DNA of 64,000 nt from Thermodesulfobacterium geofontis OPF15 (GTDB taxonomy: Bacteria; Desulfobacterota; Thermodesulfobacteria; Thermodesulfobacteriales; Thermodesulfobacteriaceae): the NCBI RefSeq assembly GCF_000215975.1, contig NC_015682.1:744001-808000 (forward strand), written 5' to 3'. The translations under genes were made by a program, and so were the position numbers. A model generated the notes under the pieces. That model worked only from the letters and a program-made list of their open reading frames with translations. It did not search any database and was not told where the DNA came from. Position 1 is the stretch's first letter. Each line of letters starts with the position of its first letter. This document shows positions 40,414 to 48,682 of the stretch, piece after piece.

Positions 40414-41283
40414 CTTAAAAAAGGAAATCACATAATTGATAGAGATAAAAAGAACTGCTCCTGTAATTATTATTCTTATTAATCTTTGAGGCATATATTT
40501 TTGAATTCTTGCTCCTAAGGAAAGACCAAAAGCTCCTCCTATTCCTAAAAGTAGTCCCAATAGCCAATCAGGAGGGTGTCCACCCAAAGCAAAAACTATA
40601 ACTCCTACTATAGAGGTGATACAAGTTCCAGCAAGGGTTGCTCCTGCAAAAACATAAGCTGGTATTCTAAAAAAAGCAAGTAAAATAGGAGCCATTAACG
40701 CTCCTCCACCAATTCCATAAATTCCTCCAATTATTCCAATAAAAAAAGCAAGAGAAGAAATAATAAGAGAATTTAATTTAAAATGCTCTTGAGAATAAAT
40801 AAATTCTATTTTTCTCCAATTAAAAGTTAATGTTTTTGGAGGTTCTGGGGAAAATTTAGTTTCCTTTTTAACTGCAAAAAATTCATATATTAATCTTATA
40901 GCAATAGTTAAGAGCACAAGACCAACTAATAATTTAAATCTTTTCAACTCTTCAAAAAAGGAAATTCTTAAAAGATAACCTATAATTACTCCTGGGAAAG
41001 TTCCTAAGATAATTATTAAAGTTAGAGGATAATAAAATCTTTTTTCTTTCCAATATCTATAAACTCCAAAAGGGATAGCAAATACGTTATATAGGTGATT
41101 GGTAGCACTTACAGAAGGGGTAGTAAATCCAAGAATACTTACTTGAAAAGGAAGCAATAAAAAAGCACCACTTATTCCACCAGAGGCACATAAAAAGGAT
41201 ATTAAAAAACTAACCAGAGGAGGTATTAAAATAGAAGTAGTTACACCAGAAATAGGAAAGGTATATACAAAAGGTAAATTCAT
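40411..41283 (-). CDS. TauE/SafE (DUF81) family membrane permease
   Basis: 290 aa with about eight hydrophobic helices in two halves. The repeated GGISGAFLLLPF and GGIYGIGGGALMAPILL segments are typical of TauE/SafE exporters, which move sulfite, sulfoacetate or other small anions. A short charged loop separates the halves. It ends next to the M48 gene stop-start junction (ATG at 41283, upstream gene ends at 41284), so the two are probably cotranscribed. Substrate unknown; a sulfur anion would fit a sulfate reducer. Confidence 0.8.
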   Translation of the reverse strand: MNLPFVYTFPISGVTTSILIPPLVSFLISFLCASGGISGAFLLLPFQVSILGFTTPSVSATNHLYNVFAIPFGVYRYWKEKRFYYPLTLIIILGTFPGVIIGYLLRISFFEELKRFKLLVGLVLLTIAIRLIYEFFAVKKETKFSPEPPKTLTFNWRKIEFIYSQEHFKLNSLIISSLAFFIGIIGGIYGIGGGALMAPILLAFFRIPAYVFAGATLAGTCITSIVGVIVFALGGHPPDWLLGLLLGIGGAFGLSLGARIQKYMPQRLIRIIITGAVLFISINYVISFFK

Positions 41284-42552
41284 TTAAAACCTTCTTAGTT
41301 TATCATATCTATAATAACAATCTCTATACCAAGGTTCATTTTTAGGTCCTAATTCTAAAGCCTTTTCATAATTTTTTAAAGCTAAATTGAAATTTCCCTT
41401 TTCTTCATAGGTTCTTCCTGCATAATAATAGGAAACTCCGTTAAAGGGAATTAAAGATTTTCCTTTTTCAAAAAATTTTAGGGCACTCTCATAATTTTTA
41501 AGTTTAAAATTAATTATTCCAGAAATTATATTAGCAGTAAAAAAATTGGGGTCATATTTAAGGGAGCATTCTGAATATTCCTTAGCTTTATTTAGATTTC
41601 CTTCTTCCATCTCCAATTTTGCTAAATAAATCAAAGCAACTGTATTTTTTGGATAAAGCTTTAAGGCTCTTTCAAAAAGATTTTTAGCTTCTTCTTTTCT
41701 TCCATCTTTATAAGCTTTTTTCCCATTTTCTACATAATCATAAGATTCTTTAGTTTGAAGGATAAGCTTTCTAATTTCTTGAAACTTTTGAGTGTCCTTT
41801 ATAAGAATACCTGTTGGTCTAAAAGTTGCTATATATTCTTTAACTTCTTTAATTCTTAATTCTGGTAGAGGGTGAGTGGAGAGCCATTCAGGTGGTCTTT
41901 TTTTCTCCATTTTTTTAAATTTCTCAAAAACTTCTATCATTCCTTGGGGTGAATAACCAGCTTCAAAAGCATAAAGGAATCCATATTTATCTGCTTCTCT
42001 TTCTTGATCTCTACTAAATTTAAGGGTTAAAAGAGAAGCTGAAACTTGACCAAGCTGAAGCAATATTTCTCCAGTTAGGTCTTGAGGAACAAGTAAACTT
42101 CCAATTTGTAAAAGCATACTTAAGGCTAACTGTTTTTCTAAGAATTTTACATGATGTCTTGCATTAATGTGTCCTAATTCATGAGCAAGGACTCCAGCCA
42201 ATTGGCTTTCATTATCAAGTTGCAAAAGAAGTCCTCTTGTAATAACTACTGGTCCACCAGGAAGCGCAAAAGCATTTATAATACCTGAATTTACTACATA
42301 GAATTTGTAAGGAACCTTTCTTTCTGCAATTTTAGCAATTTTTAGACCTACATTATTTACATAGTTTTGGATTTTTTCTTCAGGATAAAGTCCTTCAAAT
42401 TCATCGATTGAGAAGGGGGTATAAAGTTTTCCTAATTCTATTTCTTTTTCTTCTGGAATAAGAGTGAAAAAAGGTTTATTAGAGTTAGATGTGGTACAGG
42501 AATTTATAAAAAAAGTAAAAAATAAAAGAATTAGAAATGTAATAATCCTCAT
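41284..42552 (-). CDS. M48 family zinc metalloprotease lipoprotein with TPR repeats (BepA-like)
   Basis: 422 aa. A lipobox (FFINSC, Cys19) indicates a lipoprotein. The M48 motif HELGH is at His124-His128 with a downstream Glu (READKYG). The C-terminal third has several TPR repeats (PKNTVALIYLAKLEMEEGNLNKAKEY, FTANIISGIINFKLKNYESALKFFEKG, VSYYYAGRTYEEKGNFNLALKNYEKAL). This is the layout of BepA/YfgC, which assists and degrades outer-membrane proteins in the periplasm. Upstream region is shared with divergent sixA. Confidence 0.9.
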   Translation of the reverse strand: MRIITFLILLFFTFFINSCTTSNSNKPFFTLIPEEKEIELGKLYTPFSIDEFEGLYPEEKIQNYVNNVGLKIAKIAERKVPYKFYVVNSGIINAFALPGGPVVITRGLLLQLDNESQLAGVLAHELGHINARHHVKFLEKQLALSMLLQIGSLLVPQDLTGEILLQLGQVSASLLTLKFSRDQEREADKYGFLYAFEAGYSPQGMIEVFEKFKKMEKKRPPEWLSTHPLPELRIKEVKEYIATFRPTGILIKDTQKFQEIRKLILQTKESYDYVENGKKAYKDGRKEEAKNLFERALKLYPKNTVALIYLAKLEMEEGNLNKAKEYSECSLKYDPNFFTANIISGIINFKLKNYESALKFFEKGKSLIPFNGVSYYYAGRTYEEKGNFNLALKNYEKALELGPKNEPWYRDCYYRYDKLRRF

Positions 42553-42616
42553 AAATGGTTATAATTATATATAAAGGATTAAAATTGTCAAATTTAAAAT
42601 AAAGGGAGGTGAGGGG

Positions 42617-43081
42617 ATGAGAGTTTATTTGGTTCAACATGGTATACCAAAGCCAGAAAGTGAGGATCCTCAAAAATCTCTTTCTGAAATTGGCAAAGTA
42701 GAAGTTGAAAAGGTTGCTCAAGTTCTCAAAAAATCAGGAATAAAGGTTTCAAAAATTTTTCACTCAGGAAAACTAAGAGCTAAGCAAACAGCAGAAATTA
42801 TGGGAGATTATCTAAATCCTTTAGAAGGTATAACTGAGGCAGAGGGACTAAATCCCCTTGATTCTCCAGAGATATGGGCTGAAAAATTATCTGTTTTAAA
42901 AGATGATATAATGTTAGTTGGGCATTTACCTCATCTTCAAAAACTTTGCTCTTTATTAGTGATCAATAATCCAGAAAAGCCTATTATTAAATTTAGACAG
43001 GGAGGGGTTGTAGCCCTTGAAAGAGATGATAAAGGTAATTGGATAATTTGTTGGACTCTTTATCCAGAATTTGTTTTATAA
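42617..43081 (+). CDS. sixA: SixA-like phosphohistidine phosphatase
   Basis: 154 aa histidine-phosphatase superfamily protein. The first motif is VQHGIPKPES (RHG reduced to QHG, nucleophile His8), then SGKLRAKQTAEIM and the second His in VGHLPHLQKL. This size and pattern match SixA, which removes phosphate from histidine phosphotransfer domains. The usual Arg before the nucleophile is Gln here, which may affect activity. Strong GGGAGGTGAGG site. Confidence 0.75.
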   Translation: MRVYLVQHGIPKPESEDPQKSLSEIGKVEVEKVAQVLKKSGIKVSKIFHSGKLRAKQTAEIMGDYLNPLEGITEAEGLNPLDSPEIWAEKLSVLKDDIMLVGHLPHLQKLCSLLVINNPEKPIIKFRQGGVVALERDDKGNWIICWTLYPEFVL

Positions 43082-43101
43082 AAATTAAATTTTTATATTT
43101 A

Positions 43102-43129
43102 TTGACAAAAGTAAATTTTGAGGTATTAA
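43102..43129 (+). promoter_or_regulatory. Promoter of tRNA-Val
   Basis: TTGACA (43102-43107), 16 bases, TATTAA (43124-43129), with the mature tRNA starting 11 bases later. Position and sequence fit a tRNA promoter. Confidence 0.65.
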
Positions 43130-43139
43130 TAAATAATGT

Positions 43140-43211
43140 GGGCGGATAGCTCAGGGGGAGAGCATCGGCCTTACAAGCCGGGGGTCAGAGGTTCAAATCC
43201 TCTTCCGCCCA
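43140..43211 (+). tRNA. tRNA-Val (TAC)
   Basis: Acceptor GGGCGGA pairs with TCCGCCC, D-arm GCTCAGGGGGAGAGC, anticodon loop CTTACAA with anticodon TAC, T-arm AGAGGTTCAAATCCTCT, discriminator A. 72 bases, no encoded CCA. Confidence 0.95.
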
Positions 43212-43247
43212 TTCTTTATTTAAATTTTTCAAATTATTTAGAACTTC

Positions 43248-43275
43248 TTGAAAATTTTTAAAAATTTTATATAAT
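43248..43275 (+). promoter_or_regulatory. Promoter of tRNA-Asp
   Basis: TTGAAA (43248-43253), 16 bases, perfect TATAAT (43270-43275), followed by the tRNA 18 bases later. The integrase reading frame on the other strand ends just inside this promoter. Confidence 0.65.
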
Positions 43276-43279
43276 TTTT

Positions 43280-44050
43280 TTAAAAGTAAGTTCGGGGCTG
43301 TAGCTCAGCACGGTTAGAGCGCCTGCCTGTCACGCAGGAGGTCGCGGGTTCAAATCCCGTCAGCCCCGCTTTTCTAAATGGTTTCCTGTAGTCAGTGATG
43401 TCGTCAGTGACGACATAGTGATGACATGTCTGAGCTTCAAGAATTTGAATAGCCCTATAAAGAACTGGCATTGCAACCTTTGTGTAAATCTGAGTTGTTT
43501 TGATATCTTCATGACCTAAAAGTGCTTGAATGGTTCTCAAGTCAACTCCAGACTCTAAAAGATGAGTTGCAAAGCTATGCCTTAATTGGTGTGGTGTTAT
43601 TTTTCTTTCAATTCCTGCTTTTTTTGCTATCCTACAAATTGCTCTTTTGATATCAGTTAAAGGTTTACTTGTCTTAGGTGATGGGAAAACAAGTGGGTTA
43701 TCATCAGTTCTCATTGCTTTTAAATGTAGGAGAGCTTTTTTTAACGTTTGACTCATAGGAACAAATCTTTCCTTATTCATTTTAGCTTTTCTAACTCTGA
43801 TTAAGCCATGTTCAAAGAAGATGTCATCCCAGGTTAGATTTAAGGCTTCATTTTTTCTCATACCTGCATGATACATACATAGAAACAAAGCATAATAAAA
43901 AGGTTCAGATTTTGCAGCGTTTAAGAATCTTATTGTTTCTTCTAAACTGAGTGGCTCTGGTAGCTTGTAGCGGTGCGGTAGCCGTTTTATTTTTAAAGGC
44001 TCTTGTATATAGCCTCGTTCTACAGCAAATCTTGACATAGCTGAAAGCAC
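43280..44050 (-). CDS. Tyrosine recombinase (integrase), N-terminally truncated, reading through attL and tRNA-Asp
   Basis: 256 aa from a GTG at 44050. The catalytic domain is complete: Arg65 (HAGMRKNEAL), Lys93, His154 and Arg157 (TPHQLRHSFATHLLESG), His180 (LLGHEDIKTTQ) and Tyr189 (IYTK). Only the end of the core-binding domain is left (ELNVLSAMSRFAVERGYI); in-frame coding continues to 44110, where a TGA stops it, and the next gene ends 42 bases further. A normal enzyme would have about 80-100 more residues, so the 5' end has been lost. The last 30 residues (from KAGLTGFEP) are the antisense of attL and tRNA-Asp. On the excised circle these would be replaced by a Lys-rich tail ending at 63824. 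Confidence 0.88.
   Translation of the reverse strand: MLSAMSRFAVERGYIQEPLKIKRLPHRYKLPEPLSLEETIRFLNAAKSEPFYYALFLCMYHAGMRKNEALNLTWDDIFFEHGLIRVRKAKMNKERFVPMSQTLKKALLHLKAMRTDDNPLVFPSPKTSKPLTDIKRAICRIAKKAGIERKITPHQLRHSFATHLLESGVDLRTIQALLGHEDIKTTQIYTKVAMPVLYRAIQILEAQTCHHYVVTDDITDYRKPFRKAGLTGFEPATSCVTGRRSNRAELQPRTYF
43294..43368 (+). tRNA. tRNA-Asp (GTC), integration target
   Basis: Acceptor GGGGCTG/CAGCCCC, D-arm GCTCAGCACGGTTAGAGC, anticodon stem CCTGC/GCAGG with loop TGTCACG-type carrying GTC, T-arm GCGGGTTCAAATCCCGT, discriminator G. 75 bases. Its 3' half, from the anticodon stem on, is repeated at 63882-63925, showing that an element integrated here and rebuilt a complete tRNA gene at the left junction. 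Confidence 0.96.
43326..43373 (+). repeat. attL core (tRNA-Asp 3' end)
   Basis: 48 bases from the anticodon stem of tRNA-Asp through the discriminator base and TTTT. It matches 63882-63929 except at 43354 (A here, G there), a T-loop position that does not disturb the fold. Confidence 0.93.
43399..43415. repeat. Perfect palindrome beside attL, candidate recombinase or excisionase site
   Basis: TGTCGTCA, G, TGACGACA: a perfect 8-bp inverted repeat 26 bases inside the left end. An 11-base part (TGTCGTCACTG) recurs at 63810-63820 inside the right end. Near-matching GTCAGTGA units flank it at 43391. It lies within the last integrase codons. Confidence 0.55.
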
Positions 44051-44154
44051 GTTTAGTTCAATATTAACTGCGTGGGTTCCTCTTCTTGCTGACGCCGTTG
44101 ATAAGAAGTATCAGGTTTTGGCATTATGAGATCTATTATACTATTATATATCAT

Positions 44155-44478
44155 CTATCCTAATGCTCCAAATAATGGTGCCATAATCCCTTGGAACATT
44201 TGAAGTTGCATTTGTTGAAATGGAGTAAGACCAGGAGATGATGCATAGTTAGACGTACGTCCAAAAGAATTATTGTTTAGAGTACATCTACCACAACCAA
44301 CACATCTATATCTTACTCCATTAATATAAACTTCTCTTACTTCACCTTTAGGTATATATGTTCCATCTGGAAGTTGACTTCCCTCACATACTGGATTTGG
44401 CTCGGGAATATCATAACAATAAGCTTGAAAAGAGAGAAATAATGAATTTGTTAATGCTAAAACTATTTTTTTATTCAT
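44155..44478 (-). CDS. Small exported protein with C-x2-C-x2-C motif
   Basis: 107 aa, not recognised. It has an N-terminal signal segment (KKIVLALTNSLFLSFQAYC), a short middle with GTYIPKGEVREVYINGVRYRCVGCGRC (Cys59, Cys62, Cys65) and a low-complexity Gln/Met-rich end (PFQQMQLQMFQGIMAPLFGALG). The Cys triplet could bind metal or form disulfides. Last gene of the cargo operon. Its ATG overlaps the stop of the upstream coiled-coil gene by one base, pointing to translational coupling. Confidence 0.6.
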   Translation of the reverse strand: MNKKIVLALTNSLFLSFQAYCYDIPEPNPVCEGSQLPDGTYIPKGEVREVYINGVRYRCVGCGRCTLNNNSFGRTSNYASSPGLTPFQQMQLQMFQGIMAPLFGALG

Positions 44479-45683
44479 TATTGCTCTCTTTTTAAGAGTT
44501 TTTTAGAATAATCTTGGCATTTTTTGTATTTTTCCATGTCTTTATCAAATTGAGCTTTTAGAATCTTATACTGTTTAAATAAATCCTCCGTAAATTTATA
44601 GTCTCCATTTACTTCATTGTCAAGATAGTTTATTTTAACACTAAGATATACAGTATTAATTACCATATGAAAAGCATTTGCAAAAGGTGCCAATTTAGTC
44701 ACTGCTAACTTATATCTATTATTTATTTTTTCTAATTCAGAAAGTGTTTCAGAAAGTGCTAAGTCTCCAAGCAGTTCTTTAGTTTCTGGAGAATTATTTA
44801 AGTCATATAGGTCTTTCTTCAGATCTTCCAGATAGTTTTTTACATACTCATTACTTTCAAACATAAGTTTTAAATAAGCAGTAATCTTAGGATACATATC
44901 AGAGCTCCATGAACCAGTTTCAATACCTTGTGATGTTAATTCAACATATTCTGAAATATGTTTATCAAGCCAAATATTAAATTCCCTTATTTTTTCTCCA
45001 GTCTTCCAAAGCATTTCTTTGGTTTTATGATCTTTTATCTTTGGATCATTAATTAAATACTGAATTCTTTTCCCCAACCTTCCAATGTTTCCATAACTTC
45101 CCCATAGTTCTTTAATACTATGTACAATACTAAGCACATCAGGTAAAAAACTTAAAAGTAAATCTTTTTTTGTTTCAAATTCTTCTTTTAAAAGTTCTTT
45201 TTCTCTTTCTTCTTGTCTTTTACTCAATGCTTCTGCATCTCTTACAAACCTTTTCATTACCTCTTTATCACGGTCAATTTGCTCTTTAAGCTTATTACAT
45301 ACATCTGACATACATTGAAAATTATTTTGTTGAGCAATATCAATATAACGTTTAATAATCTCAATTTCTTCTTCTGCTTTTTGTTTATTTTTTAGATGCA
45401 TATTCTTTGCCTGTTCTGCCTTTCTTGCTGTATCTTCAGCTATTTGACCAGCTTTTACATCTCCATTGGCTCTTGCAAGCAGAATAATTTTCTGAGCTTT
45501 CATAAGAATCCTGTCGCTTTCTATTATTCCTCTTTCTGCTTCTTCTTGATCTTTTTGTAAATCAATAAGTTTTTTCTTCAGTTCAGTTATGCTTACGTCA
45601 CAAACACTTTGTGCCAAAACTTTTGAGGAAAATATCAAGAGAGCAACAAATATAATTTGGAATGTAAAAAGTTTTTTAATCAT
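44478..45683 (-). CDS. Exported coiled-coil protein
   Basis: 401 aa, no known family. Signal peptide FTFQIIFVALLIFSSKVLA, cleavage likely before QSVCDVS. Residues 30-170 are charged helical coiled coil (LKKKLIDLQKDQEEAERGIIESDRILMKAQ, AEEEIEIIKRYIDIAQQN) with two Cys around CMSDVC. The second half is helical with LPDVLSIVHSIKELWGSYG and AFHMVINTVYLSVKINYLD. It may be a structural or scaffold component in the periplasm. Start ATG at 45683. Confidence 0.6.
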   Translation of the reverse strand: MIKKLFTFQIIFVALLIFSSKVLAQSVCDVSITELKKKLIDLQKDQEEAERGIIESDRILMKAQKIILLARANGDVKAGQIAEDTARKAEQAKNMHLKNKQKAEEEIEIIKRYIDIAQQNNFQCMSDVCNKLKEQIDRDKEVMKRFVRDAEALSKRQEEREKELLKEEFETKKDLLLSFLPDVLSIVHSIKELWGSYGNIGRLGKRIQYLINDPKIKDHKTKEMLWKTGEKIREFNIWLDKHISEYVELTSQGIETGSWSSDMYPKITAYLKLMFESNEYVKNYLEDLKKDLYDLNNSPETKELLGDLALSETLSELEKINNRYKLAVTKLAPFANAFHMVINTVYLSVKINYLDNEVNGDYKFTEDLFKQYKILKAQFDKDMEKYKKCQDYSKKLLKREQ

Positions 45684-45718
45684 TTTTTAAACTCCAATTT
45701 TTCAATCTAATAGTAAAA

Positions 45719-46804
45719 TTATTTGTTTATTTCTTCTTTCTTTCCTATTAATCCCTTTTCTAAATCATTTAATTTATTTTCAATTTCCAGCTTTTCTTTT
45801 GATAATCTCTCTTCGTTTTTCAAGGCAATTTGATAATTTCGTTCTGCTCGTTGGAGTAAAATTTTAGCTTCTTCTTCAAGAAGTTCGAAATCTTCTTTTT
45901 TCTCTGGATTCTTAGTCGTTTTAATTTTCTTTTGCAAATCTTTTAATTCATTTTTCAGTTGTTCCATTTCCTTTTGAAGTCTTTGCTTTTTGTCTTGAAT
46001 TATTTTTGATTCTTCATTATTTGCTTGTATTTCAAGAATTAAATTTGATACTGATTGTGTTATTTCTTGATAACTTTTATAAATAGGATCTTGGTCAATA
46101 GACATTTTTGGCTCTGGAATATTAAATTCTATATTTCCAGGACAATCAATTGAAGTCTTATCGTCAAATCCTGCTTTAGCTTTATCTGTCATTATCTCCA
46201 AATTAGTTAGTATATTTTTAGATATTTCAAAATTTCCTTTTAATGCTAATTCTGCAGCTTGAATTGAGTTATAGGCTATGCAGTTTGCTTGCTTTAAAAT
46301 CTTTCTATGTTCTTCTTTTTGAGATTGTGGTATAGGTGGAGATGATATTTTCATGTAGTTTGATAGTAATTCATATTTTAAAATTTCTTCTGCTTGTTTG
46401 TGTTTTAATTCTTTTATGAATCTTTCTTTTTCTTGTTGAGCTTTTTGTTGTTCTAACTTTAGACGTTCTCGTTGCTGTCTTAATTCTTCTTCTTGCTGTT
46501 GCTGGAAATCAGGCTGTTGAGATGGAGTATAAGAGCTTGATTGTTCATCGTAGCCTACACATCTTGTTTTATTCTGCCAGTGCACATCATTTGGTAATGC
46601 ACTCCTTCGAGCAATTTCGCATTCTTGATAAGTTGCAAATCTGCCAGTTCTTGATGGAGCATTACAAGCTCTTGGCTCATATCTACATAAAAAGCTATTA
46701 AATTCAGATTGGTCAATTTCCCAATAAGCATAGGATGTAATAGGTGAGAAGTATAAGAAACCTAAAAACATTAAAAAATTATGTAAATATTTATTTTTTA
46801 ACAT
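45719..46804 (-). CDS. Exported Cys-containing protein with Gln-rich coiled coil
   Basis: 361 aa from the ATG at 46804, which has AGGAGG 6-7 bases upstream; a longer frame from a TTG at 46822 is less likely. Signal segment HNFLMFLGFLYFSPITSYA. The mature N-terminus has four Cys (SFLCRYEPRACNAPSRTG, YQECEIARR, KTRCVGYDE), then a Gln-rich stretch and long helical regions (EEELRQQRERLKLEQQKAQQ and a C-terminal coil KQRLQKEMEQLKNELKDLQK). Not recognised. The signal-peptide region resembles those of the next two genes upstream (FSPxxxxA), and it follows the previous gene by 10 bases. Confidence 0.6.
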   Translation of the reverse strand: MLKNKYLHNFLMFLGFLYFSPITSYAYWEIDQSEFNSFLCRYEPRACNAPSRTGRFATYQECEIARRSALPNDVHWQNKTRCVGYDEQSSSYTPSQQPDFQQQQEEELRQQRERLKLEQQKAQQEKERFIKELKHKQAEEILKYELLSNYMKISSPPIPQSQKEEHRKILKQANCIAYNSIQAAELALKGNFEISKNILTNLEIMTDKAKAGFDDKTSIDCPGNIEFNIPEPKMSIDQDPIYKSYQEITQSVSNLILEIQANNEESKIIQDKKQRLQKEMEQLKNELKDLQKKIKTTKNPEKKEDFELLEEEAKILLQRAERNYQIALKNEERLSKEKLEIENKLNDLEKGLIGKKEEINK

Positions 46805-46814
46805 AGTTGTCCTC

Positions 46815-48611
46815 CTATTCAATTTTATAAACCTCTATCGGATTACGCCATATAAGATGCCTTTCTATAGGCTTTTCTGTGCCTATTAACAACTCATACT
46901 TAGAATCTTCAATTTCATCCAACTTGAAAGTTGATATCATATTATTTGCTTGCCTAAATGCTTCTTCAACATTGTCTCGACTATATCCATAAATATCGTG
47001 CCTAAACTTTGATATTTTGACCGTAGAAGTATCCATATTTATTTCGCCCTTTATTAAAAATAGAGAAATTTTCAGGTTGTTTGACATTATGTCTGGAAAA
47101 ACACCAAAATATCTAACTTCAAAATATCTGCCATCAAATTTAACAGGGAAAAAAGGAAGTCGTTTTGAATTTATATCCCACCATACCCATGTTCTTTCAA
47201 AATTCTTTTTAAGAAATTCTTGTTCAGTAAAAGCAGGATTTATCATTACTATTTGATTTGATTTGTCGTATTTAAATCTTATATTTCCATACTTATAATA
47301 TATAACTTCATCATAATCTTGCTTTTCTCCCATTACTTCTACCATTCTTTTCTTTATATATTCCAATTTCTCATATTTCTTTCTATTCTCCTCAATTCTA
47401 AAAGTCATATTTTTAGCTTCTACAGAATTCTTGTCTTTTACAAAATCTACATATTTAGAAAAATTCTCTGCAGCTTTATCGTAGTAACTTAGTTCCTCAT
47501 AAACTAATCCCAAGTTATAATAAATATCAGCCCATTCTGGAGATAATGCTTTGGCTATTTCAAGCAATTGTGCAACATTTTTCAAGTCTTCCCTTGATGA
47601 CACATTTTTTAAAGCTTCTAAAAAATAAAATTGAGGATTGTTTTCAATAGTTAAAATAGTAATTCCTAACCTTGGTGTAGATGATATATTAGGAAGATTT
47701 ATAGTTGTAGTAATTTTTCTTCCTTCTCTTATGAGAGTCATTTCATAAGAACCTGCGGGTAAGCTTTTTATATATTCACTAAATTCTTTTGCCAAATCTT
47801 TATTAGTTGATTCATAAAAAGTCTTACCATTTAAAGAATAAATAATATCCCAAATTTTGCCACCTGCTTTTTCGAAAGGAAAATTAGACAAAACTTCTGT
47901 TACAATCATGTTGTATTTTGTTTCATTCTTAATATCAGGCAACTTTATATTCGGGAACTTTAATTCTGATATAGATTTTCCCTCAAGAGCTGCTTCAACA
48001 ATATCTGGACGATAGAAAACTTTTTCAAAGTCATCCATTTTATAAACTTTATCACCGAGTTTAACATTCAGATATTTTCCTGCAAAATCGCTTGCACTAT
48101 AATAACCTGATGGTGTAAGAATTATCCACTCTCTGTTTTTAAAAATAAAAAGTTTTGCAAGTTCTTTATTATCCGATGTTCTTACTAAGCTTATAATTTG
48201 CTTTCCTTGGTATGGAATAATTTTTGCAGTTAATTTACCATCCTTAGAATGTTGAGGTTCATTACTTATATCTATGTTTAAATTATTATCAAATTTCTTT
48301 TTTGTATAGTTCAATCCCTTGAGATAAAATAAAAAATTTTCTAAAATCTTATTATCTTTTTTTAATGCCTCCGAAGGAATTGACTCTACATAAGTACTCG
48401 TAACATCCCATATAAAGTAAATTCCGTTATTTTCAGGTGAATAAACTATTAAGTAATCTGTAAACTTTCCTGAAACAAAAGAAAATTCATCTAAAAGCAA
48501 TTTGCTATTTTCTTCAGGTATAAAAACTTCTGGTTTTTCTAATGCTTTTACAGGGGAAAAATACAAAAATATTAGAAAAATTCCTATTAAAGCTTTATAT
48601 ACTTTAACCAT
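46815..48611 (-). CDS. Exported protein with caspase-companion-like motif, PDZ-like region and TPRs
   Basis: 598 aa from the ATG at 48611, which has GGAGGTTT just upstream. Signal segment KALIGIFLIFLYFSPVKA. Around residues 150-215 it has NREWIILTPSGYYSASDFAGKYLN and then KVFYRPDIVEAALEG. From memory this W-x2-TPxGYYxAS...FYRPDxV pattern also follows WD40 domains in some caspase-like (C14) proteins. Next is a PDZ-like stretch (SNFPFEKAGGKIWDIIYSLNGKTF) and TPR-like repeats (PEWADIYYNLGLVYEELSYYDKAAENFSKYVDF). No peptidase domain is present. The upstream neighbour is WD40-like, so the pair may be a split version. Confidence 0.6.
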   Translation of the reverse strand: MVKVYKALIGIFLIFLYFSPVKALEKPEVFIPEENSKLLLDEFSFVSGKFTDYLIVYSPENNGIYFIWDVTSTYVESIPSEALKKDNKILENFLFYLKGLNYTKKKFDNNLNIDISNEPQHSKDGKLTAKIIPYQGKQIISLVRTSDNKELAKLFIFKNREWIILTPSGYYSASDFAGKYLNVKLGDKVYKMDDFEKVFYRPDIVEAALEGKSISELKFPNIKLPDIKNETKYNMIVTEVLSNFPFEKAGGKIWDIIYSLNGKTFYESTNKDLAKEFSEYIKSLPAGSYEMTLIREGRKITTTINLPNISSTPRLGITILTIENNPQFYFLEALKNVSSREDLKNVAQLLEIAKALSPEWADIYYNLGLVYEELSYYDKAAENFSKYVDFVKDKNSVEAKNMTFRIEENRKKYEKLEYIKKRMVEVMGEKQDYDEVIYYKYGNIRFKYDKSNQIVMINPAFTEQEFLKKNFERTWVWWDINSKRLPFFPVKFDGRYFEVRYFGVFPDIMSNNLKISLFLIKGEINMDTSTVKISKFRHDIYGYSRDNVEEAFRQANNMISTFKLDEIEDSKYELLIGTEKPIERHLIWRNPIEVYKIE

Positions 48612-48666
48612 AATAAACCTCCAAAAGCTTTCTGTTCTATTACGTCTGCTAAGATACATAATTATC
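48532..48666 (-). repeat. Duplicated leader cassette, copy 1
   Basis: About 135 bases covering the signal-peptide codons, binding site and upstream sequence of the gene starting at 48611. They align with 49746-49880 with roughly three quarters identity by eye. The part upstream of the start here is a decayed copy of the 3' end of the 49846-51888 gene (codons for LADV, followed by the AAAGCTTTTGGAGG block). Confidence 0.6.
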
Positions 48667-48682
48667 TATTAAAAATAGATGT

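Noticed and set aside
44090-44124. Short frame starting MPKPDTSYQRRQQ as the missing integrase N-terminus
   Set aside because: It is in another frame, ends after 23 codons and does not resemble a recombinase core-binding domain.
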